Shown here: piece after piece, positions 1 to 8,539 of the stretch
Layout: each line of letters starts with the position of its first letter
How positions within the stretch are numbered: position 1 is the first letter of the stretch
From: JADGHX01 sp963837755
GTDB lineage: Bacteria; Pseudomonadota; Gammaproteobacteria; Steroidobacterales; Steroidobacteraceae
DNA: 64,000 nt
Reading direction: 5' to 3'
Assembly (NCBI GenBank): GCA_963837755.1
Contig: CAWIOP010000001.1
Coordinates: 1,116,001 to 1,180,000 of the forward strand
The notes under the pieces: model-generated
Told to the model about the DNA's origin: nothing
What the model saw: the letters and a program-made list of their open reading frames with translations, nothing else
Database searches by the model: none
Program-made: the position numbers and the translations under genes

Positions 1-257
1 CTGAGGCTCACCGCACGCTCATCGGCCGACGCGAAGTCCGCGGCGTTGGCGCCGAAGCCGAGCGCTCTCGCCAGCAGCGCACGGCTCACTTCCCATTCCT
101 GCAGGCGGCGCGGGCTGCTCAGCTCTTGCCATCGAGCCAGATCGGCTGCCGATTGCGCTAAAGGATTAAAGAGAGCCCGGGCCTCCACGCCCGCGAGCCA
201 GACGGCGAGTGCCGGGTTCGTGGTGGTCGCGCGCGGGGGCACTCGGTTCGGACACAT
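1..257 (-). CDS. 4'-phosphopantetheinyl transferase, N-terminal part (cut by window edge)
   Basis: An open frame on the minus strand runs off the left edge. It starts at the ATG at 257-255 and has no stop. The fragment (about 85 residues) carries RWQELSSPRRLQEWEVSRAL, the pattern that Sfp/EntD-type phosphopantetheinyl transferases show before their catalytic core. These enzymes attach phosphopantetheine to the serine of acyl carrier proteins, and aryl polyene clusters usually encode one. It is divergent from the acyltransferase at 304, leaving 46 bases for promoters. The Mg-binding and catalytic motifs would lie outside the window, so the identity rests on the N-terminal pattern and context. 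Confidence 0.55.
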   Translation of the reverse strand, partial: MCPNRVPPRATTTNPALAVWLAGVEARALFNPLAQSAADLARWQELSSPRRLQEWEVSRALLARALGFGANAADFASADERAVSL

Positions 258-303
258 GCGAGCGATTATGCTTCGGGCGCAAGGCAGGGGGTTTCCCGGA
301 ACG

Positions 304-1143
304 ATGATCAGCAGGATTTCCTATTACTGGCGGTTGTTCGCCACCGGCCTGTGCTTCACGGTGTTCGGGCTGTCGGCGGTGGTGTGCGGGCTGCTGGTGT
401 TTCCGCTCATGCGGCTGCTGCCGGGCGCGGCCGGGGCCCATCGGCGACGCGTGCGCGCCACGTTTCGGGCGTACATGCGCTCGTTCGTCGGCCTCATGAG
501 TGCCGTCGGCGTGCTCACCTACGACTTCAAAGGCGCCGGGCGCCTCGGCCGTCCGGGCCAGATCATCCTGGCGAACCACCCCTCACTCATCGACGTGGTG
601 TTCCTGATCGGTTTCACGCCGCAGGCGATGTGCATTGTCAAAGAGGCGTTGTTCCGCAATCCGTTCACACGCTGGCCGGTGGCGGCGGCCGGCTACGTGA
701 GCAACACCTCGACCATGACGATGGTCGAGCGAGCTTCGCAGGCCCTTCAGGAAGGCCAAAATGTAATAGTATTCCCTGAAGGGACGCGCACGACGCCTGG
801 GCAAGCACTGCAGTTTCATCGGGGCGCCGCGAGCATCGCGGTGAGAGCGGCCACGGTCGTCACCCCGGTCTTCATCCGATGCGAGCCGACGACGCTGGCC
901 AAGAATATGCCGTGGCATCGAATCCCGGCCCGCCGGGCGCGGTTCTCGTTCCGGGTGGGCACGGACATCGATCCGGCCCCGTTCCGCTCGGCGCCGGCAC
1001 CGCTTGCCTCGCGCGCGTTCAACGAGCACCTGCTGAAGGTGTTCGCGGAAGAGCTCAAGGCAGGCGAGCTTGCGGCCGATGAATTGAAGGCCGGCCCCAT
1101 GCAGGCCGGCACGTTGAAGTCCGGCCCCGGGCCGGTGAGTTGA
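304..1143 (+). CDS. PlsC-type lysophospholipid acyltransferase (aryl polyene cluster)
   Basis: A membrane acyltransferase of about 279 residues. It has an N-terminal hydrophobic segment, the NHPSLID form of the HX4D catalytic motif, and FPEGTRT, the acceptor-binding motif of the PlsC family. Such enzymes move an acyl group from acyl-ACP or CoA to a lipid or polyol. In aryl polyene loci they are thought to help attach the polyene to a lipid anchor. I chose the ATG at 304 because the family begins close to the first hydrophobic segment; the frame is open back to 46 but that part has no family character. The C-terminus has a low-complexity tail with repeated LKAG/LKSG units encoded by GGCCGG-rich DNA. 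First gene of a long plus-strand pigment operon. Confidence 0.85.
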   Translation: MISRISYYWRLFATGLCFTVFGLSAVVCGLLVFPLMRLLPGAAGAHRRRVRATFRAYMRSFVGLMSAVGVLTYDFKGAGRLGRPGQIILANHPSLIDVVFLIGFTPQAMCIVKEALFRNPFTRWPVAAAGYVSNTSTMTMVERASQALQEGQNVIVFPEGTRTTPGQALQFHRGAASIAVRAATVVTPVFIRCEPTTLAKNMPWHRIPARRARFSFRVGTDIDPAPFRSAPAPLASRAFNEHLLKVFAEELKAGELAADELKAGPMQAGTLKSGPGPVS

Positions 1144-1252
1144 GTCCGGCCGGAAGGCCGGCAAGTGGGTAAGGGTGGTCTACGCCAGGCGCCACGCCTG
1201 AGCGTGACGAGACAGACATGCGGCGCGCTGTACGCGCCCGACGGATCGATGG

Positions 1253-1501
1253 ATGTTGAGCTCCGAACAAATACTCGAGTTGTTGCGCTCGTCTTTCGCC
1301 GAGCTGTTCGAGATCGACCCCGCGCGGGTCGTCTGCGATGCCCGCCTGGGCGAAGACCTGGAGATCGACAGCATCGACGCTGTCGACCTCATCGAACGTG
1401 TCCGCCGCGTCATCGGCCGCAAGGTGAGCCCGGAAGATTTCCGCTCCGTGCGCACGGTCGGCGATCTCGTGCAGGCCATCGAGCGGCTCCAGAAGGGCTG
1501 A
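1253..1501 (+). CDS. Acyl carrier protein (aryl polyene cluster)
   Basis: An 82-residue acidic protein with the carrier-protein motif EIDSIDAVDL. Ser40 is the expected phosphopantetheine attachment site. It should carry the growing polyene chain or the hydroxybenzoate starter for the ketosynthases encoded nearby. A second ACP lies at 10094, matching the two-ACP layout of known aryl polyene clusters (ApeE/ApeF). It ends 7 bases before the GTG of the glycosyltransferase gene, so the two are probably co-translated. Confidence 0.9.
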   Translation: MLSSEQILELLRSSFAELFEIDPARVVCDARLGEDLEIDSIDAVDLIERVRRVIGRKVSPEDFRSVRTVGDLVQAIERLQKG

Positions 1502-1508
1502 GCTCGGC

Positions 1509-2258
1509 GTGGGCTCGTCTGCGGCCTTCGCGCCGTGCGCGGTCATTCCCGTCTACAACCACGAGCGCGCGGTCGGTCGCGTGGTCGAGGCCGTGCGGGC
1601 GGCCGGCCTTCCCTGCGTGCTGGTAGACGATGCTTCCGCGCCGGAATGCGCGGGCGAGCTCGACCGGCTCGCCACGCTGGGGCCTGACGTGTCGCTGGTG
1701 CGTCTACCTCAGAACCTCGGCAAGGGCGGCGCCGTCACGGCCGGCCTGCGGGCCGCGCAGAAGCTCCGCTTTACGCATGCGCTGCAGATCGACGCGGATG
1801 GCCAGCATGCGCTCGCAGACGTGCCGCGTTTTCTGAGCGAAGCGCGCCTTCATCCGGGGTCAATGGTGTGCGGCAGGCCGGTGTTCGACGCGGCCATGCC
1901 CAAGGGCCGTTTCTACGGGCGCTACCTCACGCACGTATTCGTGTGGCTCAACACGCTTTCGTTCGAAATACCGGACTCCATGTGCGGATTCCGCGTTTAC
2001 CCGCTCGCACCGGTGCTGGCGTTGCTGAATAGCGCCCGCCTCGGCTCGCGCATGGATTTCGATGTGGAAGTGCTGGTGCGCCTGCATTGGCGCTGCCAGC
2101 CAATGCGCTGGCTCGACACCCGCGTGTCGTATCCCATGGATGGCGTCTCGCACTTCCGCATGGTTTGGGACAACGTGCTCATGGTGCGCCTGCAGTTGAA
2201 GCTGCTCGCCGGAATGCTCATGAGACTGCCGCTGCTGTTGTGGCGGAAGGTGTCGTGA
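1509..2258 (+). CDS. Family 2 glycosyltransferase
   Basis: A 249-residue GT-A fold glycosyltransferase. Visible motifs are the N-terminal CAVIPVYNHE strand, VDDAS, NLGKGGAVTAG and the DADGQH metal/nucleotide-sugar motif. It resembles the dolichyl-phosphate mannosyltransferase-like branch and would transfer a sugar from a nucleotide sugar to a lipid-linked acceptor at the inner membrane. Aryl polyene clusters often encode one, so it may build the polar head to which the pigment is esterified. The start is a GTG. Its stop overlaps the GTG of the next acyltransferase gene, which suggests translational coupling. Confidence 0.85.
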   Translation: MGSSAAFAPCAVIPVYNHERAVGRVVEAVRAAGLPCVLVDDASAPECAGELDRLATLGPDVSLVRLPQNLGKGGAVTAGLRAAQKLRFTHALQIDADGQHALADVPRFLSEARLHPGSMVCGRPVFDAAMPKGRFYGRYLTHVFVWLNTLSFEIPDSMCGFRVYPLAPVLALLNSARLGSRMDFDVEVLVRLHWRCQPMRWLDTRVSYPMDGVSHFRMVWDNVLMVRLQLKLLAGMLMRLPLLLWRKVS

Positions 2259-3247
2259 GCGTGCCCGGCGTACCGGTGCCCGGCGCGTCGGCGTCGAAGG
2301 CGCGCGCGCCGGGCGTGCCCAATGTCGTGGTGCCGAGAGCGGCAGGGTGGGCTGGCACTCGGGAGCGCGGCGCGTTTTTCATGATGCGGCTCACATTGCT
2401 GGGCCTGCGCGTGCTCGGGCGGCCGGTGATGCTGCCCATCGTGCATCTGGTGGCGCTCTACTTCTTTCTCTTCGGCCGCGGCGGTCGCGAGGCCTCGCTC
2501 GATTACCTGCGTCGCGTGCAGGCAGCCATGCCGGCGGCCGGCTTGAAGCCCACGTGGCGGCATGCTTACCGGCACTTCCGTTCGTTCGGCACGGCGATCC
2601 TCGACAAGATCGACACCTGGTCCGGCCGAATGAAGTACCAGGACGTCACCTTCGCCCAGCGGGAGAGCATGACGCGAGCCGCCCAGCAGCCGCGCGGCAT
2701 CGTGGTGTTCGGCTCGCATCTGGGCAACCTCGAGATTCTGCGGGCACTGGGCACGCTCGGTTCGCGCGTGAAGCTGAACGTGCTCGTGCACACCAGGCAT
2801 GCGGACTACTTCAATCGCATCATGCGGCTGGCCGGCGCCACAGACGTGGAGCTGGTGCAGGTCACCGCGCTCGACCCCACCACGGCCTTCGCGCTTCGCG
2901 AACGCGTAGATCGCGGCGAGTGGGTCGTCATCACCGGTGACCGCGTGCCTGTGCATGGCGGCCGTACGGTCGACGTGAGCTTCCTGGGCGGCAAGGCGCC
3001 GCTGCCAATCGGCCCTTACATCATCGCCGGGCTGCTTCAGTGCCCGGTGCACCTGCTCTTCTGCCTGCGGCAAGAGGGGCGCAATCACGTGTACTTCGAG
3101 CCGTTCGCAGAGCGAATCGAGTGGACTCGCCCGACGCGCGACGCGGTGCTGGCAGAGCACGCCCAACGCTACGCCACGCGCCTGGAGCACTACGTGCGCA
3201 TGGCGCCGCTTCAGTGGTTCAACTTCTATCCCTTCTGGCGGCACTGA
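2255..3247 (+). CDS. LpxL/HtrB-like lysophospholipid acyltransferase
   Basis: About 330 residues of the lauroyl/myristoyl acyltransferase (LpxL_LpxM_LPLAT) superfamily. The HLGNLEILRAL segment holds the HX4E/D-type catalytic motif, and the C-terminus ends in PLQWFNFYPFWR, typical of the pigment-cluster members. The GTG at 2255 overlaps the glycosyltransferase stop. I prefer it to the internal ATG near 2381 because the residues just before that ATG (TRERGAFF) match the family's usual pre-core segment. Likely role: O-acylation of the head group with an aryl polyene chain. A second member of the family is at 19231-20259. Confidence 0.85.
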   Translation: MSVPGVPVPGASASKARAPGVPNVVVPRAAGWAGTRERGAFFMMRLTLLGLRVLGRPVMLPIVHLVALYFFLFGRGGREASLDYLRRVQAAMPAAGLKPTWRHAYRHFRSFGTAILDKIDTWSGRMKYQDVTFAQRESMTRAAQQPRGIVVFGSHLGNLEILRALGTLGSRVKLNVLVHTRHADYFNRIMRLAGATDVELVQVTALDPTTAFALRERVDRGEWVVITGDRVPVHGGRTVDVSFLGGKAPLPIGPYIIAGLLQCPVHLLFCLRQEGRNHVYFEPFAERIEWTRPTRDAVLAEHAQRYATRLEHYVRMAPLQWFNFYPFWRH

Positions 3248-3382
3248 ATGCGCAGGCAGGGGGCCATCGCCGCGACGCTCGAAGTGCAGGTGGCGGTGGA
3301 TCACGAAACAGGCACACTGCAGCTCACGTCGCCGGCGTGTCTCGCCGATCGCGTTCGGGCTGCTCTCAGTGAGGCGAAATGA
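3248..3382 (+). CDS. Small protein of 44 residues, coupled between acyltransferase and halogenase-like genes
   Basis: The ATG follows the acyltransferase stop codon without a gap, and the TGA overlaps the ATG of the next gene in an ATGA arrangement. The peptide starts MRRQGAIAATLEVQVAVD and ends RVRAALSEAK. It has no membrane segment or signal peptide and reads like a small beta-strand followed by a helix. I do not recognise a family. The exact start-stop packing on both sides and the coding-like codon choice argue that it is translated with the pigment operon. It might instead be the remnant of a larger protein. Confidence 0.6.
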   Translation: MRRQGAIAATLEVQVAVDHETGTLQLTSPACLADRVRAALSEAK

Positions 3383-4617
3383 CTATAGAGCGAAGACAGG
3401 TGGTGATTATCGGCGCGGGCCCGTCAGGCTCCATCGCCGCGGCGTTGCTGAAGCGGCGTGGGCGCGACGTGCTGGTGCTGGAGCGGCAGAAGTTTCCGCG
3501 CTTCTCCATCGGCGAGAGCCTGCTCGTGCATTGCCTGGACTTCGTCGAGGAAGCGGGCATGCTCGAAGCGGTGGAAGCAGCCGGCTTCCAGCACAAGAAC
3601 GGCGCCGCGTTCGCCCGCAACGGCGAATACGCGGACTACGACTTCGGCGACCGCTTCACGCCCGGCCGGCCCTCCACCTTCCAGGTGCAGCGGGCGCAGT
3701 TCGACAAGATTCTCGCGGATGAGGCGCAGAAGCAGGGCGTGGAGATCCGCTACGAGGTGGAGATCACCGGCGTGAGCGAGCCCACCGCGGCGGGCACTCG
3801 CACCGTGACCGCGCGTTCCGTGAATGGCGGTGACACGCGCACCATCGAGGCGGATTTCATCCTGGACGCGAGCGGCTTCGGGCGCACGCTGCCGAAACTG
3901 TTGAGCTGGGAGACGCCGTCGGAATTTCCCACGCGGCAGGCCATCTTCACGCACGTGGCAGACCACATTCCGGAAGGCGATTTCGACCGCAACAAGATCC
4001 GCGTCACCGTGCATCCCGAGCACACGGACGTGTGGTTCTGGCTCATTCCGTTTTCGGGCGGGCGTACGTCGCTCGGCGTGGTGGCGGCGAAAGAGTTTCT
4101 GGATCGCTACCCCGGGCCGCCCGACCAGAAACTGCGCACGCTGGTGGCGGAAGATCGCGGGCTTGCTTCATTGCTTGCCGATGCGCAGTGGGACACGCCG
4201 GTGCGCGAGCTGCACGGCTATTCCGCGAACGTGAAATCGATGTTCGGGCCGGGGTTCGCGCTGCTGGGGAACGCGGCGGAGTTTCTCGACCCGGTGTTCT
4301 CGTCTGGCGTAACCATCGCCATGCGGTCTGCGAGCATGGCCGCGGCGGTGCTGCACAGGCAGCTTGCGGGCGAGGCTGTCGACTGGAAGCGCGAGTTTGA
4401 AGATCCGCTGCGCAAGGGCGTGGATTGCTTCCGCGCGTATGTGGAGGCCTGGTACGACGGGCGCTTCCAGTCCATCGTGTTTCACAAGGGGCAGACGCCG
4501 GAGATTCGCCGAATGATTTCATCGGTGCTGGCGGGCTATGCGTGGGATGAGCGCAATCCGTTCGTCTCGGATCCGCAGCGGCGGCTCAACAGCATCGTTG
4601 CGTGGGTGGGCCGATGA
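3379..4617 (+). CDS. NAD(P)/FAD-dependent oxidoreductase of the flavin-dependent halogenase family
   Basis: A 412-residue flavoprotein. The N-terminus has the FAD-binding GAGPSG Rossmann motif (residues 12-17) and GES at 45-47. Lys73 in KNGAAF lies where halogenases carry their catalytic lysine. WFWLIP at 219-224 matches the halogenase WxWxIP signature. The C-terminal half has LLGNAAEFLDPVFSSGV, the usual FAD-contact segment. Xanthomonadins are halogenated aryl polyenes, so halogenation is a reasonable role. Related cluster enzymes may instead hydroxylate or desaturate, and family membership alone does not settle this. It overlaps the 44-residue ORF upstream and the ketoreductase gene downstream by 4 bases each. 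Confidence 0.85.
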   Translation: MTIERRQVVIIGAGPSGSIAAALLKRRGRDVLVLERQKFPRFSIGESLLVHCLDFVEEAGMLEAVEAAGFQHKNGAAFARNGEYADYDFGDRFTPGRPSTFQVQRAQFDKILADEAQKQGVEIRYEVEITGVSEPTAAGTRTVTARSVNGGDTRTIEADFILDASGFGRTLPKLLSWETPSEFPTRQAIFTHVADHIPEGDFDRNKIRVTVHPEHTDVWFWLIPFSGGRTSLGVVAAKEFLDRYPGPPDQKLRTLVAEDRGLASLLADAQWDTPVRELHGYSANVKSMFGPGFALLGNAAEFLDPVFSSGVTIAMRSASMAAAVLHRQLAGEAVDWKREFEDPLRKGVDCFRAYVEAWYDGRFQSIVFHKGQTPEIRRMISSVLAGYAWDERNPFVSDPQRRLNSIVAWVGR

Positions 4618-5390
4618 GCGAAGGGGCGGGCGCTGGTGGCGCTGACACTGGCGGCAGCGCAGCGGGCAAGACCGTGCTGGTTACGGGCTCCAGCCGTGGC
4701 ATCGGGCGCGCCATTGCGTTGCGCCTGGCGCGCGATGGCTTCGATGTCGTCGTTCATTGCCGGTCGCGGCGAGCGGAAGCAGATGCGGTTGCGGCAGAGA
4801 TTGCCGCGTTGGGGCGCAAGGCCCGCGTGCTCCAGTTCGACGTAGTAGATCGTGCGCTGTGTGCCGAACTGCTCACGGGCGATGTTGAAGCGAACGGTGC
4901 GTACTACGGGGTAGTCTGCAACGCCGGGCTCGCATACGACACCGCGTTCCCCGCGATGACGGGGGAGCAGTGGGATAGCGTGATCCGCAGCAATCTCGAT
5001 GCGTTCTACAACGTGCTTCAGCCGGTCATCATGCCCATGGTGAGGCGGCGCGCGGCGGGGCGCATCGTCACGCTGTCTTCCGTGTCGGGGCTCGTTGGCA
5101 ATCGCGGGCAGGTGAATTACAGCGCGGCGAAGGCCGGCATCATCGGCGCCACCAAGGCCCTCGCCATCGAGCTCGCCAAGCGGCACATCACGGTGAACTG
5201 CGTCGCGCCGGGGCTCATCGACACCGACATGGTGAGTGAGCACGTTCCCCAGGAAGAGATTCTCAAGATGATCCCGATGCAGCGGAGCGGGACGGCGCAA
5301 GAAGTCGCCGGCGCAGTTTCGTTTCTGATGTCTGCCGACGCGGCGTATGTCACGCGGCAGGTGCTCGCTGTTAATGGCGGCCTTTGTTGA
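4614..5390 (+). CDS. 3-oxoacyl-ACP reductase (FabG-like SDR; ApeQ-type)
   Basis: A short-chain dehydrogenase of about 258 residues. It has the NADPH-binding motif TGSSRGIG, the structural NAG motif and the catalytic Ser...YSAAK set. It should reduce the beta-keto group after each condensation during polyene extension. The ATG at 4614 overlaps the previous stop (ATGA). The 15 or so residues before the Rossmann strand are glycine/alanine-rich and look like a disordered extension. The next gene starts 181 bases later, after a large palindrome. Confidence 0.9.
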   Translation: MSEGAGAGGADTGGSAAGKTVLVTGSSRGIGRAIALRLARDGFDVVVHCRSRRAEADAVAAEIAALGRKARVLQFDVVDRALCAELLTGDVEANGAYYGVVCNAGLAYDTAFPAMTGEQWDSVIRSNLDAFYNVLQPVIMPMVRRRAAGRIVTLSSVSGLVGNRGQVNYSAAKAGIIGATKALAIELAKRHITVNCVAPGLIDTDMVSEHVPQEEILKMIPMQRSGTAQEVAGAVSFLMSADAAYVTRQVLAVNGGLC

Positions 5391-5415
5391 AGATGAGCGG
5401 AGTAAGGGTATCGAG

Positions 5416-5540
5416 GCGAAGGCGCACTCGAAGAGAGGCTTGGCGGGGACCGGCCGTAAGACCGGTCCATCGGGGCCTTGGGAAAAAGCATCCCTGCTTT
5501 TTCACATCCCCGCCAAGCCTCTCTTCGAGCACGCCTTCGC
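5416..5540 (+). repeat. Nested palindrome between ketoreductase and ketosynthase genes
   Basis: Two 34-base arms (5416-5449 and 5507-5540) are inverted copies with only two mismatches. Inside lie two smaller hairpins: GACCGG/CCGGTC at 5448-5467 and a perfect 9-base stem GAAAAAGCA/TGCTTTTTC at 5482-5503. The element sits inside the pigment operon. It could be a small mobile palindromic element (MITE or REP-like), a transcript-processing site or an attenuator. It lacks a clean run of T after the outer stem, so it is not a simple Rho-independent terminator. Confidence 0.85.
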
Positions 5541-5571
5541 TTGAGTGCGTCGTTTCGTTTGGTGAGGTCGC

Positions 5572-6810
5572 ATGAAGCGCGTTGTTGTCACGGGAATGGC
5601 CGGCGTTACGGCGCTCGGGACGAGCTGGCCGCGGATTCTCGAAGGGTTGCGCGCGCGTAAGAACGTGACGCGGCGGATCGCGGAGTGGGAGCGGTACACC
5701 GATCTGGGCACGAAGCTCGCGGCGCCGGTGGACACTTTCAAGCCACCGGATCATTGGACTCGCAAGCAGTTGCGCGGCATGGGGCGCGTTTCGCAGCTCG
5801 CCGTGCGGGCCGCTGAAATGGCGCTGGAGGGGGCGGGGCTGCTCGGCGATCCGCTGCTGAAGGGCGGGCGCGTTGGGGTCGCCTGCGGGTCGTGTATCGG
5901 GAGCACGCCCGACATCAAGGATTTCGCCATCATGTTGTTGACCGGCAGCTCGCCGGGGCTCAGCGCCAACTCCTACGTGAGGATGATGCCGCACACCGCC
6001 GCGGCGAACGTTGGCATCTTCTTCGGCTTGAAGGGTCGCATCATTCCGACGTCGAGCGCATGCACATCGGGCAGCCAGGCCATTGGGTATGCGTACGAGG
6101 CCATCAAGCATGGGCAGCAGACGGTGATGATCGCGGGCGGGGCGGAAGAGCTGTGCCCCAGCGAGGCGATCGCGTTCGACATGCTGTATGCCACGAGCCG
6201 GAAGAACGAGTCGCCGTCGGGCACGCCACGGCCGTACGACCGCGATCGGGACGGGCTCGTCGTCGGCGAAGGCTCGGGGGCGATCATTCTCGAAGAGCTG
6301 GAGCATGCGCGTGCGCGCGGAGCGACGATTCACGCCGAGATCACCGGGTTTGCCACCAACTCCGACGGCGTGCATGCGACCAGGCCGGAAGAGGAAACGA
6401 TGCGCGTGGTGATGGAGCTGGCGCTGCACGGCGCAGGGCTCGCGCCGCAGGCCATCGGCTACATCAACGGCCACGGCACGGGGACGGAGCAGGGAGACAT
6501 CGCGGAGTCGCGCGCCACCGCGGCGGTGTTCGGCTCGCACGCGCCGATGAGCACGCAGAAGAGTTACCTCGGGCACACGCTCGGCGCGTGCGGCGCGCTG
6601 GAATCGTGGTTCAGCATCGAAATGATGAACCTCGGCTGGTTCGCACCCACCATCAACCTCGAGAATCTCGACCCCCGCTGCGGGGAGCTCGATTACATAG
6701 TTGGCGAAGGCCGCGCGCTCGACGTGGAGCACGTGGTGAGCAACAATTTCGCGTTCGGTGGCGTGAACACTTCGCTCGTGTTCAGCCGCTGGCGAGGGGA
6801 CGGCGCTTGA
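5572..6810 (+). CDS. Beta-ketoacyl-ACP synthase (FabF-like, aryl polyene KS)
   Basis: A 412-residue condensing enzyme with an intact Cys-His-His triad: Cys164 (ACTSG), His301 (NGHGTGT) and His335 (YLGHTLG). It should carry out decarboxylative condensation of malonyl-ACP with the growing aryl chain. It begins MKRVVVTGMAGVTALG and ends with NNFAFGGVN, both typical of the FabF/KASII fold. Its stop overlaps the TTG of the AMP ligase gene (TTGA), implying coupled translation. With the KS at 10817 and the KS-like protein at 12043 it makes up the chain-elongation set. Confidence 0.9.
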   Translation: MKRVVVTGMAGVTALGTSWPRILEGLRARKNVTRRIAEWERYTDLGTKLAAPVDTFKPPDHWTRKQLRGMGRVSQLAVRAAEMALEGAGLLGDPLLKGGRVGVACGSCIGSTPDIKDFAIMLLTGSSPGLSANSYVRMMPHTAAANVGIFFGLKGRIIPTSSACTSGSQAIGYAYEAIKHGQQTVMIAGGAEELCPSEAIAFDMLYATSRKNESPSGTPRPYDRDRDGLVVGEGSGAIILEELEHARARGATIHAEITGFATNSDGVHATRPEEETMRVVMELALHGAGLAPQAIGYINGHGTGTEQGDIAESRATAAVFGSHAPMSTQKSYLGHTLGACGALESWFSIEMMNLGWFAPTINLENLDPRCGELDYIVGEGRALDVEHVVSNNFAFGGVNTSLVFSRWRGDGA

Positions 6811-8204
6811 AGCTACCGCTGCTTCGGTCCGCCAATCCAGAGCGGGCGGTGCTCTGGTCGCACGGACGCGTGCTGACGGCACACGAGCTCATGCGGAGGG
6901 TGGTCGCGGTGGCGCGCGAGCTGCCGGACGGGCGCAGCCTCATCAATCTCTGCGAGCACCGGGACACCTTCCTGATCGCGTGCTGTGCGGCGCTGGTGCG
7001 TGGGCATACGAACCTGCTGCCGCCGTCGCGCGCGGATGGCGTGGTCGAGGAAGTCGCCGCGATGAATGCCGGCAGCTATCGCTGCGATGACGCGTTTGTG
7101 CAGGCGGCGTGCGAGAAAGCTGCGAGAGATCGGGTCGCGGCGGGGGCTGCTGCGTCGGAGAAGTCTGTCGGCGGCAAGGCTGCGTTCGACGAGGCTCGTG
7201 CGCTGTCGGACGCCGCGTACTGCGCGTTTGAGTTGCCCGGCGACCATGTGGCTGTGAAAGCCTATACGTCGGGCAGCACCGGAACGCCGCAGGCCCACGC
7301 GAAGCCGTGGCGAAGTTTCTCGCGCAGCTCGGCGCTGAATGCCATGCGAATGCGCGAGTGCCTGGAGCCGTTGCATGGCTCTGCGCAGCCGTGGATCGTC
7401 GCGACGGTTCCGCCGCAGCACATGTATGGCCTCGAAACCTCCGTGCTGCTGGCGTTGCTCACCGATATGGCCGTGCATGCGGGGCGGCCGCTGTTCCCGG
7501 CCGACATCGCCGCGGCGCTCGAAGAAGTGCCGCAGCCACGCGTGCTCGTGACCACGCCGGTTCACATGCGGGCCATCGCGGCGTCCGGCCTGCGATTCCC
7601 GCGCGTGGCGTTGGTTCTGTCGGCCACGGCGCCGCTCGATGCGGCGCTGGCCAGGCAGATCGAAGACCAGCTCGATACGACGCTGCTGGAGATGTTCGGC
7701 TCCACGGAAACTTGTGTGATTGCCACGCGCCGCACGTCCAGCGAAACGTCGTGGCATCTGTATCCGGAAGTGCTGCTCGAGCCCGACGCGGAAGGCGTGA
7801 ACGTGAACGCGCCGTGGTTCCCGGCGCGGATGCGCCTGCAGGATGTGATCGAGCGCCAGCCCGGCAACCGGTTCGTCGTGCGCGGGCGAAATGCCGACAT
7901 GGTAGACGTTGCCGGCAAGCGCGCTTCGCTTGCGGACCTCACGCGGCGGCTGCTCGCCGTGCCCGGCGTGCAGGACGCCGTGGTCTTTCAGCCCGACTCC
8001 CCGGCAAGCGGCGCGGTTCGCAGAGTTGCCGCGCTCGTCGTCGCGCCAGAGCTCACACCCGAAGCCATCGTGGAACAGCTCGCGCACAGCGTGGATTCGG
8101 CGTTCATTCCGCGCCCGCTGGTGAAGGTGGCAGCGCTTCCTCGCAATGAGGTGGGCAAGTTGCCGCGGGAGAAGCTGATGGCCGCGTTGCGCGGCGAGAA
8201 GTGA
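6807..8204 (+). CDS. Acyl-AMP ligase (ANL superfamily; XanA2/ApeH-like)
   Basis: About 465 residues starting at a TTG that overlaps the ketosynthase stop; no ATG lies near the expected N-terminus. Motifs of adenylate-forming enzymes are present: the P-loop YTSGSTGTPQ, MFGSTE (A5), RNADMVDVAGKR (A7-A8 hinge) and a C-terminal GKLPREKL with the catalytic lysine. In xanthomonadin and aryl polyene pathways this enzyme activates the aromatic starter acid and loads it onto an ACP. The chorismatase at 8776 would supply that starter. Amino acids 90-130 form an alanine-rich insert. Confidence 0.85.
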   Translation: MKLPLLRSANPERAVLWSHGRVLTAHELMRRVVAVARELPDGRSLINLCEHRDTFLIACCAALVRGHTNLLPPSRADGVVEEVAAMNAGSYRCDDAFVQAACEKAARDRVAAGAAASEKSVGGKAAFDEARALSDAAYCAFELPGDHVAVKAYTSGSTGTPQAHAKPWRSFSRSSALNAMRMRECLEPLHGSAQPWIVATVPPQHMYGLETSVLLALLTDMAVHAGRPLFPADIAAALEEVPQPRVLVTTPVHMRAIAASGLRFPRVALVLSATAPLDAALARQIEDQLDTTLLEMFGSTETCVIATRRTSSETSWHLYPEVLLEPDAEGVNVNAPWFPARMRLQDVIERQPGNRFVVRGRNADMVDVAGKRASLADLTRRLLAVPGVQDAVVFQPDSPASGAVRRVAALVVAPELTPEAIVEQLAHSVDSAFIPRPLVKVAALPRNEVGKLPREKLMAALRGEK

Positions 8205-8371
8205 GCGGCAGGCGCGCGCGAACCGCACGCGGTAATCACGTGCGCGCTGGGGCCACCGCATGGCCTTCGGCCCAATCGGCGGGCGATTGCTGAAGCTCAC
8301 GCCCCCGGCGGCGTGACGGCTGCTCCTATCGTGGGTGACGGCTCGTGGAAGCGTTCGCTACACTCGCCCGC

Positions 8372-8539
8372 ATGGAGTCCAAGATCGCCAAAAAAGCCGA
8401 GCGTGCACTGGTCGATGCCACGCAACGGCTGAGCCCCGAGGAGCGCGTAAACGCGTTCCTCGCGCACTGCCGGCTGGTGATGGATCTCTACGAAGCCGGC
8501 CAGAGAAGTCGCGCTCCTGCAAAGCCGCCGCAGCCGTGA
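8372..8539 (+). CDS. Small protein of 55 residues upstream of a broken nucleotidyltransferase
   Basis: A charged helical peptide (core LSPEERVNAFLAHCRLVMDL, then a proline-rich tail). The ATG at 8372 is preferred to the upstream GTG at 8345. Its stop overlaps the GTG of the nucleotidyltransferase-like fragment (GTGA). A small helical partner before a MNT/AbiEii-type nucleotidyltransferase is a common two-gene arrangement, for example in toxin-antitoxin-like pairs. I do not recognise this small protein, and its partner is damaged. Confidence 0.55.
   Translation: MESKIAKKAERALVDATQRLSPEERVNAFLAHCRLVMDLYEAGQRSRAPAKPPQP

Noticed and set aside
1085..1165. Tandem repeat of GGCCGG units as a regulatory element
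   Set aside because: The units lie mostly within the acyltransferase coding tail and give LKAG-type residues; they look like simple GC-rich coding drift.
5416..5540. Simple Rho-independent terminator after the ketoreductase gene
   Set aside because: The outer stem is not followed by a T-run and the downstream KS gene belongs to the same pathway; the inner T-run sits inside the stem.
5371..6882. Long minus-strand open frame (503 codons) opposite the ketosynthase gene
   Set aside because: It is the antisense of a gene with an intact KS triad. Its composition is Arg/Ala/His-rich, as expected for a GC-rich shadow frame, with no family motif.
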